A stretch of DNA of 41,995 nucleotides from NCBI RefSeq assembly GCF_000961885.1, contig NZ_JZKH01000076.1:1-41995 (forward strand), given 5' to 3'. Of the stretch, positions 28,264-36,169 are shown one piece after another. The DNA is from Streptomyces rubellomurinus (lineage in GTDB: Bacteria; Actinomycetota; Actinomycetes; Streptomycetales; Streptomycetaceae). The notes under the pieces are model-generated. The model was not told the DNA's origin. It saw nothing but the letters and a program-made list of their open reading frames with translations, and ran no database searches. Each line of letters opens with the position of its first letter. The first letter of the stretch is position 1. Made by a program: the position numbers and the translations under genes.

Positions 28264-28336
28264 TGCCCCGGGTGGGATTCGAACCCACGCTGTATGGTGT
28301 TTGAGACCATCGCCTCTCCCGCTGGGCTACCGGGGC
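28264..28336 (-). tRNA. tRNA-Leu(CAA) with short (class I) variable loop
   Basis: Reading the minus strand, a 73-nt cloverleaf forms. The acceptor stem GCCCCGG/CCGGGGC is perfect (7 bp), with discriminator A73 and no encoded CCA. The D arm has 3 bp (GCC/GGC) and keeps A14 and a GGG run. The anticodon stem is ATGGT/ACCAT with loop CTCAAAC, giving anticodon CAA (leucine, codon UUG). The variable loop is only 5 nt (ACAGC), and the T arm is GTGGG/CCCAC with loop TTCGAAT. Bacterial leucine tRNAs normally have a long variable arm, so this is atypical. A short T-run follows the 3' end. Confidence 0.9.
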
Positions 28337-28369
28337 GCCCATGGATTCGAAGGTTGAACTCCGGACCCG

Positions 28370-28397
28370 TTGGTCTCAAACATACCGTGTCTAGGTA
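28370..28397 (+). promoter_or_regulatory. Promoter candidate of the ANTAR regulator
   Basis: TTGGTC (28370-28375) and TAGGTA (28392-28397) are separated by 16 nt in an AT-richer stretch, 40 bp before the regulator's GTG. The sequence TGGTCTCAAACA at 28371-28382 is an exact inverted copy of part of the tRNA anticodon arm. Confidence 0.35.
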
Positions 28398-28436
28398 CCC
28401 TCGTGCATGCAGTACCCCGCCGGAACGAGGAGCCCC

Positions 28437-29093
28437 GTGAGCACCGCCGACGAGCAGGCACAGCCGCTTGAGACCGAATCGCCCCAGATCACCCGGATTG
28501 TGATCGCCGAGGACGAGGCGTTGATCCGTCTCGATCTGAAGGAGATGCTCGAAGAGGAGGGGTACACCGTCGTCGGGGAGGCCGGGGACGGGGCGACGGC
28601 GGTGAAGCTCGTGGAGGAGCTGAAGCCGGACCTGGCGATCTTCGACGTGAAGATGCCGATCCTGGACGGGCTGTCCGCAGCCGAGCAGATCCACGAGAAG
28701 CACCTGGCTCCCGTCCTCATGCTGACCGCGTTCTCGCAGCGGGAGCTGGTGGACCGGGCCCGGGACGCGGGCGCGATGGCGTACATCGTGAAGCCGTTCT
28801 CGAAGTCGGACCTGGTGCCGGCGATCGAGATGGCGGTGTCGCGGTACACCGAGATGCGGGCGCTGGAGAAGGAGATCGGGGATCTCACCCAGCGGCTGGA
28901 GACCCGGAAGCTGGTCGACCGCGCCAAGGGTGTGCTGCAGACGAAGTTCGGGCTGAACGAGCCGGCCGCGTTCCGGTGGATCCAGAAGACCTCGATGGAC
29001 CGGCGGATGACGATGGCGGCGGTGGCCGAGGCGGTCATCGAGGAGGGCGAGGCCCAGGACCGCAAGAAGGCCGAAGAGGGTAAGTCCGAGTAG
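28437..29093 (+). CDS. pdtaR: ANTAR-domain response regulator, PdtaR-like
   Basis: The 218-residue protein has a receiver domain (about 20-135) with acidic pair Glu25/Asp26, phosphoacceptor Asp70 (AIFDVKMPILDG) and Lys119 (YIVKPFSK), then a coiled linker (RALEKEIGDLTQRLETRKLV) and a C-terminal ANTAR RNA-binding domain (about 150-205: DRAKGVLQTKFGLNEPAAF and SMDRRMTMAAVAEAVI). ANTAR regulators bind paired RNA hexaloops and prevent transcription termination. The order pyk-regulator matches other actinomycetes, where the homologue is PdtaR; its usual kinase PdtaS is not in this window. The GTG at 28437 has GAGGAG 6 nt upstream. Confidence 0.9.
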   Translation: MSTADEQAQPLETESPQITRIVIAEDEALIRLDLKEMLEEEGYTVVGEAGDGATAVKLVEELKPDLAIFDVKMPILDGLSAAEQIHEKHLAPVLMLTAFSQRELVDRARDAGAMAYIVKPFSKSDLVPAIEMAVSRYTEMRALEKEIGDLTQRLETRKLVDRAKGVLQTKFGLNEPAAFRWIQKTSMDRRMTMAAVAEAVIEEGEAQDRKKAEEGKSE

Positions 29094-29105
29094 TACGGAC
29101 ATGGG

Positions 29106-29139
29106 AAGGGCCCGGCAGATCGCCATCTGCCGGGCCCTT
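29106..29139. terminator. Bidirectional terminator between the regulator and livF
   Basis: AAGGGCCCGGCAGAT and ATCTGCCGGGCCCTT form a perfect 15-bp stem with the 4-nt loop CGCC, flanked by short T and A tracts. It serves the plus-strand regulator and the minus-strand liv operon. Confidence 0.9.
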
Positions 29140-29147
29140 TCACGTGT

Positions 29148-29860
29148 TCAGTCCTCGCCGAGGTAGGCCTTGCGGACGGACTCGTCGTGGAGGAGGTCCG
29201 CGCCGGTGCCGTCGAGGACGATGCGGCCGGTCTCCATGACGTAGCCGCGGTCGGAGAGCGACAGCGCCGCCTGGGCGTTCTGTTCGACGAGCAGGATGGT
29301 CGTGCCGCCGGCCTTGAGCTCGACGATGGTGGCCATGATCTTCTGCATCATCAGCGGCGAGAGGCCCATGGACGGCTCGTCGAGCATGAGCAGCTTGGGC
29401 TGGGACATCAGCGCCCGGCCCATGGCGAGCATCTGCTGCTCGCCGCCCGACAGCGTTCCCGCGGCCTGCTTGCGGCGTTCGCCGAGGATGGGGAAGAGGC
29501 CGTAGGCGCGTTCGACGTCGGCGGTGATGCCGGCGGTGTCGGTGCGCAGGAAGGCGCCGAGGAGGAGGTTCTCCTCGATGGTCATGCGCGGGAAGATGTG
29601 CCGGCCTTCGGGGGAGTGGGCGAGGCCGAGGGCGACGATCTTGTGCGCGGGGACGGTGGCGAGGTCCTGGCCGTCGAAGGTGATGCGGCCGGCGGTGGGC
29701 TTGAGGAGGCCGGAGAGGGTGCGCAGGGTGGTGGTCTTGCCGGCGCCGTTGGTGCCGATGAGGGTGGTGACCTCGCCCTGGTTCGCGGTGAAGCTGATGC
29801 CCTTGACGGCCTCGATCTTGCCGTAGGCGACGCGGAGGTCCTGGACTTCGAGGAGTGCGG

Positions 29861-29864
<4 letters not shown>
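29148..29864 (-). CDS. livF: Branched-chain amino acid ABC transporter ATP-binding protein LivF
   Basis: LivF is one of two ATPases powering high-affinity uptake of leucine, isoleucine and valine. The 238-residue protein shows Walker A GTNGAGKTT (37-45), the Q-loop region with LGLAHSPEGRHIFPRMT typical of LivF, the signature LSGGEQQMLAMGRAL, Walker B LLMLDEPSMGLSP and the switch His replaced in LVEQNA, as is normal for this branch. The GTG at 29864 overlaps the livG stop (GTGA), with GGAAA just upstream. It is the last gene of the livKHMGF operon. Confidence 0.93.
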
Positions 29865-30672
<808 letters not shown>

Positions 30673-30676
<4 letters not shown>

Positions 30677-32613
30677 GCCCCTGCCTTGGTGAGTGCGGTG
30701 TCGTCGCCGGCGGGTTGGGCGGGGATGGCGGCTTCGTGGAATTCGAGTTGGGAGCGGCGGTTGGGGATGAGGCCTTCGGGGCGGACGCGCATCAGGATGA
30801 TGAGGGCGGCGCCGAAGGCGAGGAGCTGGTAGTCGGCGAGGAATTCGAGCTTCTTCGGGATGAGGAAGAGGAGGGTGGCGCCGACGAGGGGGCCGCTGAT
30901 GGTGCCCATGCCGCCGAGGATGACGGCGGCGAGGAGGAAGGCGGAGTTGGGCGGGAGGGCTTCGGCGAAGGTGTACTGGTCGGGGGTGACGGTGTAGCTG
31001 ACGTGGGCCTGGACGGTGCCGGCGAGGCCGGCGAGGCAGGCGCCGAGGGCGAAGGCGAGGAGCTTGAGGCGGAAGCCGTTGATGCCCATGGCTTCGGCGG
31101 CGGTCTCGTCCTCGCGGATGGCGACCCAGGCGCGGCCGATGCGGGAGTTGCTGACCCGGGCGAAGACGAGCACGACCACGGCGGTGACGAGGAGCATCAG
31201 CAGGTAGTAGTTGGAGAAGCGGCCGAGTTCGACGCCGGCGACGGTGTGGGTCTTGCCGAGGTCGAAGCCGAAGATCTCCAGGTCCGGGATGCGCGGGATG
31301 CCGTTGGAGCCGTTGGTGACGTTGGGGCCGGTGGTGCCGTTGAGGTTGAGCATGGTGATGCGGAAGATCTCGCCGAACCCGAGGGTGACGATGGCGAGGT
31401 AGTCGCCGCGCAGTCGCAGGGTGGGGGCGCCGATGAGGACGCCGAAGACCATGGAGACGAGTGCGCCGGTGAGCATCGCGGCCCAGAACGGGAACTGGAC
31501 GTGGATGGGCGAGGCGGGGGAGCCGGAGACCAGGGCGGCGGCGTAGGCGCCGACGCCGAGGAAGGCGACGTACCCGAGGTCGAGCAGGCCGGCGAGGCCG
31601 ACGACGATGTTGAGGCCGAGGGCGACGGTGGCGAAGATCAGGATGTTGGTGGCGACGGAGGTGTACTGGTCGCTGGTCTGGGTGAAGGGGAAGCTGGCGG
31701 CGGCGGCGAAGGCGGCGCCGGTGGTGACCGGGCGGTGCTTGACGGTCAGCGCGCGCAGCCGGGTGACCAGGCCGGACTTGGCGAGGGCGGCGGCGACGAA
31801 GCCGGCGAGCAGCAGGTAGCCGGTGAAGAGTTCGCCGTACTCGGTGTCGATGCCGAAGGTGATCGCGAAGAGGCCGAGGCCGAAGGCGAGGACGATGAGC
31901 AGGACCTCGGCCCAGGAGGGCAGTTCGCGGGGCGCGGCGAGTCGGCGCTCGATGGTGCCCAGGCGCAGCCAGGTGTGGGCGGCGTGGCCGAGCTGGAGGA
32001 GGAGGACGGCGCCGGTGGCGATGGCGAGTCCGCCGGCGAGGGCGGTCATGACGGGGGCGACGGGTTTGTCGTCGGGGATGGCGTGGGCGCCGATCCAGAC
32101 GAGCGGGGCGGCGGGGACGAGCAGGAAGAGCCGCTTGTCGAGGATGCGCAGGGGGACGGTGGTGCGGCGGTCGAGGGGGAGGCCGAGGGCGCCGACGATG
32201 CCGAGGAGGCCGCTGGCGGCGAGGACCCAGCCGCCGGGTTCGAGGTTGGCGAGGCCGCCGAGTTCGACGGAGATGGCGGTGACGGAGTAGGCGCTGACGG
32301 CGAGGGCGCCGGCGGCGGCGTACAGGACGGCGTTGTGGCTGCGGCCGGGGGCGGCCCAGCGCAGGCCGGGGGTGCCGTGGGTGGCGAGGAGGAGGACGAG
32401 GGTGAGCAGGCCGGCGACGACGGCGAGCCACTGGAGGCCGGCGGGGGAGCCGGTGTAGGTGAGGTCGCCGGGGAAGTCGCTGGTCCAGGTCCAGGACAGG
32501 GCGGCGGAGGCGGCGGTGGCGAGGGCGCCGAGGCCGGTGAGGGCGGCGGCGGCGCGGGCCGGGAGGGGGATGACCGGGCTGGTCTCGGTGTGGGTGGTGG
32601 TCATGGTGGTCAC
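30673..32613 (-). CDS. livM: Branched-chain amino acid ABC transporter permease LivM
   Basis: One of the two membrane subunits. The 646-residue protein is roughly twice the length of a minimal LivM. The C-terminal half (from about 320) is the permease domain: LNIVVGLAGLLDLGYVAFLGVGAY, LRLRGDYLAIVTLGFGEI and GRAWVAIREDETAAEAMGI, the loop that contacts the ATPase. The N-terminal half holds about eight extra hydrophobic segments with no family I recognise, apart from the general actinobacterial LivM extension. The GTG at 32613 overlaps the livH stop; an ATG at 32604 is an alternative. Residues and spacing of the permease core look intact. Confidence 0.9.
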
Positions 32614-33539
32614 GCCCTGTCCGCGACGCGCTCGCCGAGCAGGCCCTGTGGCCTGACGAGGAGCACGAGGATGAGGAGTACGAAGGCCCAGACGTCCTTC
32701 CAGGCGCCGCCGCCGAAGAGGTGCATGCCGGGGATGTGCTCGACGTAGCCGGTGGCGAGGGCTTCGGCGAGGCCGAGGGCGACGCCGCCGAGCATGGCGC
32801 CGTAGATGTTGCCGATGCCGCCGAGGACGGCGGCGGTGAAGGCCTTGAGGCCGAGGATGAAGCCCATGCGGAAGTAGACCTGGCCGCTGCGCAGGCCGTA
32901 GGCGACGGCGGCGACGGCGGCGAAGGCGGCGCCGATGGCGAAGGCGAGGACGATGATCCGGTCGGTGTCGATGCCCATGAGCTTCGCCGTGTCGGGGTCC
33001 TGGCTGGTGGCCTGCATGGCGCGGCCGGAGCGGGTGCGGGTGACGAACCAGCTGAGGGCGAGCATGCACAGCGGGGCGGCGATGATGAGGAAGAGGTCGC
33101 TGCGCTGGATGGTGACGGAGCCGATGTTGAAGGGGTCGCCGGGGATCTTGGGGAAGACCCGGGCCTTCTTGGCGTCGGGGTAGAAGGAGAAGACGAGTTG
33201 CTGCAGGAAGATGGACAGCCCGATCGCGGTGATCAGCGGGGCGAGTCGGGGGGCGGTGCGCAGCGGCCGGTAGGCGAAGCGTTCGGCGGCGACGGCGGTG
33301 AGGGTGGAGACCAGGATGCCGGCGATGAGCATCAGCGGTAGGGCGAGCCACAGGGTGGTGCCGCCGGGGAGGGCGAGGTAGGCGGTCAGGGCGCCGAAGC
33401 CGCCGACCATGACGATCTCGCCGTGGGCGAAGTTGATGAGCTGGACGATGCCGTAGACCATCGTGTAGCCGATCGCGACGAGCCCGTAGAGGGCGCCGAG
33501 GATCAGGCCGTTGGCCAGCTGCTGCGGTAGGTCGTGCAC
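32610..33539 (-). CDS. livH: Branched-chain amino acid ABC transporter permease LivH
   Basis: The partner permease, 309 residues with about eight membrane helices. Family landmarks: LANGLILGALYGLVAIGYTMVYG at the N terminus, LINFAHGEIVMVG, AERFAYRPLR, the ATPase-contact loop TRSGRAMQATSQDPDTAKLMGI, and LGLKAFTAAVLGGIGNIYGAMLGG. The GTG at 33539 has GGAGG upstream. It follows livK after 115 bp that contain a hairpin, a common device for keeping binding-protein mRNA higher than that of the membrane genes. Confidence 0.94.
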   Translation of the reverse strand: MHDLPQQLANGLILGALYGLVAIGYTMVYGIVQLINFAHGEIVMVGGFGALTAYLALPGGTTLWLALPLMLIAGILVSTLTAVAAERFAYRPLRTAPRLAPLITAIGLSIFLQQLVFSFYPDAKKARVFPKIPGDPFNIGSVTIQRSDLFLIIAAPLCMLALSWFVTRTRSGRAMQATSQDPDTAKLMGIDTDRIIVLAFAIGAAFAAVAAVAYGLRSGQVYFRMGFILGLKAFTAAVLGGIGNIYGAMLGGVALGLAEALATGYVEHIPGMHLFGGGAWKDVWAFVLLILVLLVRPQGLLGERVADRA

Positions 33540-33595
33540 CGCTGGGCCTCCGTAGTGCGTTCGGGGGTGTCCGCGTGGGTGGTGGGGATGTGGGG

Positions 33596-33628
33596 GCGCG
33601 CGGGGGCACTCGTGGCGCCCCCGCGCGC
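33596..33628 (-). terminator. Intergenic hairpin between livK and livH (attenuating)
   Basis: GCGCGCGGGGGC and GCCCCCGCGCGC form a perfect 12-bp stem with a 9-nt loop, 26 nt downstream of the livK stop. It could stabilise livK mRNA or partially terminate before livH. Confidence 0.65.
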
Positions 33629-33654
33629 TGGGGTGCTTCGGTGGTGCGGCCGGA

Positions 33655-34896
33655 TCAGCCGTTGAAGGTGCCGGACTTGTCGACGGCCCACTTGCCGTCC
33701 TTGACGGTGTAGACGGTGAGCTGCTTGTTGGTGGTGTCGCCGAACTCGTCGAAGGAGACCTTGCCGGTGACGCCGTCGAAGCTGACCTTCTGGACGGCGT
33801 CGCGGACGGCGACGCGGGCGTCGGCGCCGGTGGGGAGCTTGCCCTTGTCCTTCACGACGTTCTTGACGGCCTGGATGATGGCCCAGGCGCTGTCGTAGGA
33901 GTAGCCGCCGTAGGTCTCGTAGGCGTCCTTGTAGCCGGCGGCCTTGTAGTCGGCGATGAACTGCTTGGCGGTGGGGAGGGATTCGACGGGCAGGCCGACG
34001 GCGGTGGCGAGGTCGCCGGTGCTCTTCGGGTTGAGCTTGATGAAGTCGCCGCTCTGGATGCCGTCGCCGCCCATCAGGGGGACGGTGACGCCGGCGTCCT
34101 TGAGCTGGAGGGAGAGCGGGCCGGCGGCGGGGTACTCGCCGCCGTAGTAGACGGCGTCGGCGCCGGAGCTCTTGACCTGGGTGACGATGGCGGCGAAGTC
34201 GCGGTCGTCGGGGTTGACGTGCTGCTCGCCGGCGACGGTGCCGCCGAGCTTGGTGAACTCGCCCTTGAAGGTGGCGGCGAGGCCGGCGCCGTAGGTCTTC
34301 TGGTCGTCGATGATGAAGACCTTGGTCTTCTTGGCGTCGTTGTAGAGGTACTGGGCGGCGAAGGGGCCCTGGACGGCGTCGGTGGTGGCGGTGCGGAAGT
34401 AGGACTTGAAGGGGCGCTTCTTCTCGCCGGTGGCCCACTTCTCGCCCTGGCTGAGGGCGACGCCGGTGTTGGCGGGGGAGATCTCGACCAGGTTCTTGTC
34501 GTCGAAGATCTGCTGCATCGACTGGGCGACGCTGGAGTTGAGGGGGCCGACGACGCCGAGGACCTTGTCGTCGGAGGTGAGCTGGGTGGCGTTCTGCTGG
34601 CCGGGGGCGGGCTTGGCGGTGTCGTCGAGGGCCTTGATCTCGAACTTGACGCCCGGGACCTCGTTCGTGTCGTTGGCCTTCTTGGCGGCGAGCTCGACGG
34701 AGTTGCGGATGCCGAGGCCGAGGGCGGAGAGGTCGCCGGTGAGGGGGGCGTCGACGCCGATGACGACGGTGGTGGCGTTGTTGTCCTTGGCGCCGGCCGT
34801 GTCGCCGGACTTCTTCTCGCCGCGGGAGCCGCACGCGGTCAGGCTGAGGGCGCCGATGACGGCAATGCTCACGACAACTGCTGAACGATGACGCAC
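33655..34896 (-). CDS. livK: Branched-chain amino acid substrate-binding lipoprotein LivK
   Basis: The extracellular binding protein of the Liv transporter. The 413-residue precursor has a lipoprotein signal with lipobox LTAC (Cys22), a short Lys/Ser/Asp linker, and a type I periplasmic-binding fold: VVIGVDAPLTGDLSALGLGIRNSVELA, GVVGPLNSSVAQSMQ and VFIIDDQKTYGAGLAATFKGEF, all typical of the Leu/Ile/Val receptor family. The GTG at 34896 has AAGGGGA about 7 nt upstream. It is the first gene of the operon; its regulatory region is unusually long (see 34897-35513). The ligand range within branched-chain amino acids is inferred from family. Confidence 0.94.
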   Translation of the reverse strand: MRHRSAVVVSIAVIGALSLTACGSRGEKKSGDTAGAKDNNATTVVIGVDAPLTGDLSALGLGIRNSVELAAKKANDTNEVPGVKFEIKALDDTAKPAPGQQNATQLTSDDKVLGVVGPLNSSVAQSMQQIFDDKNLVEISPANTGVALSQGEKWATGEKKRPFKSYFRTATTDAVQGPFAAQYLYNDAKKTKVFIIDDQKTYGAGLAATFKGEFTKLGGTVAGEQHVNPDDRDFAAIVTQVKSSGADAVYYGGEYPAAGPLSLQLKDAGVTVPLMGGDGIQSGDFIKLNPKSTGDLATAVGLPVESLPTAKQFIADYKAAGYKDAYETYGGYSYDSAWAIIQAVKNVVKDKGKLPTGADARVAVRDAVQKVSFDGVTGKVSFDEFGDTTNKQLTVYTVKDGKWAVDKSGTFNG

Positions 34897-35017
34897 GAGG
34901 GTCCCCTTCGGTTCAGGAGGCGCCGCGCCGAGGAGTGGCGGGTGCCGGGATGCGCGGAGGGCAGAGCCCAGATCGATTGGCGCGGTGACTGGCCGTGACT
35001 CTAGATGCCGCCAGGTG

Positions 35018-35038
35018 GCTCGGGGCAGTGCTCCGAGC
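35018..35038. promoter_or_regulatory. Inverted repeat in the livK upstream region
   Basis: GCTCGG (35018-35023) and CCGAGC (35033-35038) form a 6-bp inverted repeat around 9 nt, 122 bp before the livK GTG. On the minus strand TAGAGT just downstream of it is a possible -10 box. Confidence 0.3.
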
Positions 35039-35513
35039 AGGCTGTGATTCTCTTGTTATGAGCACACGGAGCATTTGTCTCAGCATGTGGTCGGGGTGGC
35101 TCGAACGGCCCGGAATCCCAGGGTGTTTACCCGCTGGTAGGGGGATGTAAGGGCCAGAAATGGGGGTTGCAGCTGGCAGCGCCGATAATCGGACAGCGCC
35201 GTCCGGTGTGCTGGTTTCGAACGTGCACGTCCGTATTCCGGACAGCGCGGGTGCTGGGAAGCGGTTCCGGGGCCGACCGGAGCCTCGGAACTGCGGGTTA
35301 CTTGGACGTCCTGCTTGTTACGCAGCGTTACATGCGCGTGATGTGGGTCGGCTCCGGCGGCACGCCGGGGCCGGGCGGGAGCGTCCAGGATCCGGATACG
35401 CTTCCGCCCCCTTGTCCAGGCCAACGCCTGCCCAAGGGGGCGGAAGGTCAAACAAGGGGGCGGCCAAGGGTATTGACTGCTCTTCGGCTGAACTCGCGTC
35501 AGCCCGGCGGACG
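35039..35513. other. 475-bp gene-free region with repeated short motifs
   Basis: No gene with normal codon use is seen. GTTAC occurs at 35297, 35317 and 35327 (spacing 20 and 10). CTTCCGCCCCCTTG (35401-35414) is inverted as CAAGGGGGCGGAAG (35433-35446), a 14-bp stem with an 18-nt loop, and CAAGGGGGCGG recurs directly at 35453-35463, 20 bp on. The stem could terminate the thioesterase transcript, 68 nt away. CCGATAATCGG, a small palindrome, lies near 35180. Open frames here are shadows with mixed codon use. Confidence 0.6.
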
Positions 35514-36002
35514 TTACAGGTCGCGCAGCATGCAGGTCAGCCGGCAGCTGGTGATCCGCTTGCCGGTGTCGTCGGTGATCGCGATCTCGTACGTGGCGGC
35601 CGTGCGGCCCTTGAACACCGCCGTCGCCACCCCGGTGACCAGGCCGGACGTCGCCGAGCGGTGGTGCGTCGCGTTCAGGTCCACGCCGACCGCGTACCGG
35701 CCCGGGCCGGCGTGCAGCATCGCCCCGATCGAGCCCAGCGTCTCCGCCAGCGCCGCCGAGGCGCCGCCGTGCAGCAGCCCGTACGGCTGCTGGTTGCCCT
35801 CCACCGGCATGGTGCCGACCACGCGGTCGCCGGACGCCTCGACGATCCGGATGCCGAGCTTCTCGCCGAGGGGGCCGCCGGAGAAGGTCGCCAGGTCCAC
35901 GCCGAGCTTGGCGAAGTGGTCCAGCACCTCCTGCGGGACGTTCAGGACGGGGGTGCTGTCGGGCGTGGTGTCGGGCGTGCTGTCGGGGGCCGCGTCGGTC
36001 AT
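35514..36002 (-). CDS. PaaI-type hotdog-fold thioesterase
   Basis: The 162-residue cytosolic protein belongs to the PaaI/YdiI hotdog thioesterases, which hydrolyse acyl- or aryl-CoA. The family signature is clear: GNQQPYGLLHGGASAALAE (about 69-87), with the HGG motif and the general-base position in the helix that follows, and VGVDLNATHHRSA in the next strands. The first 18 residues are an acidic DSTP/DTTP repeat coded by a 12-bp tandem repeat (35953-35988). The start is the ATG at 36002. polA lies divergently upstream. Substrate is unknown. Confidence 0.88.
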   Translation of the reverse strand: MTDAAPDSTPDTTPDSTPVLNVPQEVLDHFAKLGVDLATFSGGPLGEKLGIRIVEASGDRVVGTMPVEGNQQPYGLLHGGASAALAETLGSIGAMLHAGPGRYAVGVDLNATHHRSATSGLVTGVATAVFKGRTAATYEIAITDDTGKRITSCRLTCMLRDL

Positions 36003-36124
36003 CGGGGAACTCCTGCCGCTCGGGGGTCACGTCGTCGTGCTGCCTGTGATCGTACGACCGTCCTACTCGCTGGTAGCGGCCGTGGTCCGACCGGCACGGC
36101 GCCCCTTTTGTCGGTGCCGGGCCC

Positions 36125-36130
36125 TAGGAT
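36125..36130 (+). promoter_or_regulatory. Candidate -10 box of polA
   Basis: TAGGAT lies 40 bp before the chosen polA start in a 140-bp divergent region. No good -35 is seen at normal spacing. Confidence 0.3.
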
Positions 36131-36169
36131 CGGTGGCCGGAAGTGGAATCGGCAGGAACGGACGTTGAC

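Noticed and set aside
30677..32431. Long Arg/Pro/His-rich frame preceding livG
   Set aside because: It is a shadow of livM in another frame; livG begins at 30676 or 30664.
35167..36168. Plus-strand frame across the livK-thioesterase gap
   Set aside because: It covers non-coding repeats and then the antisense of the thioesterase, with mixed codon use and no motif.
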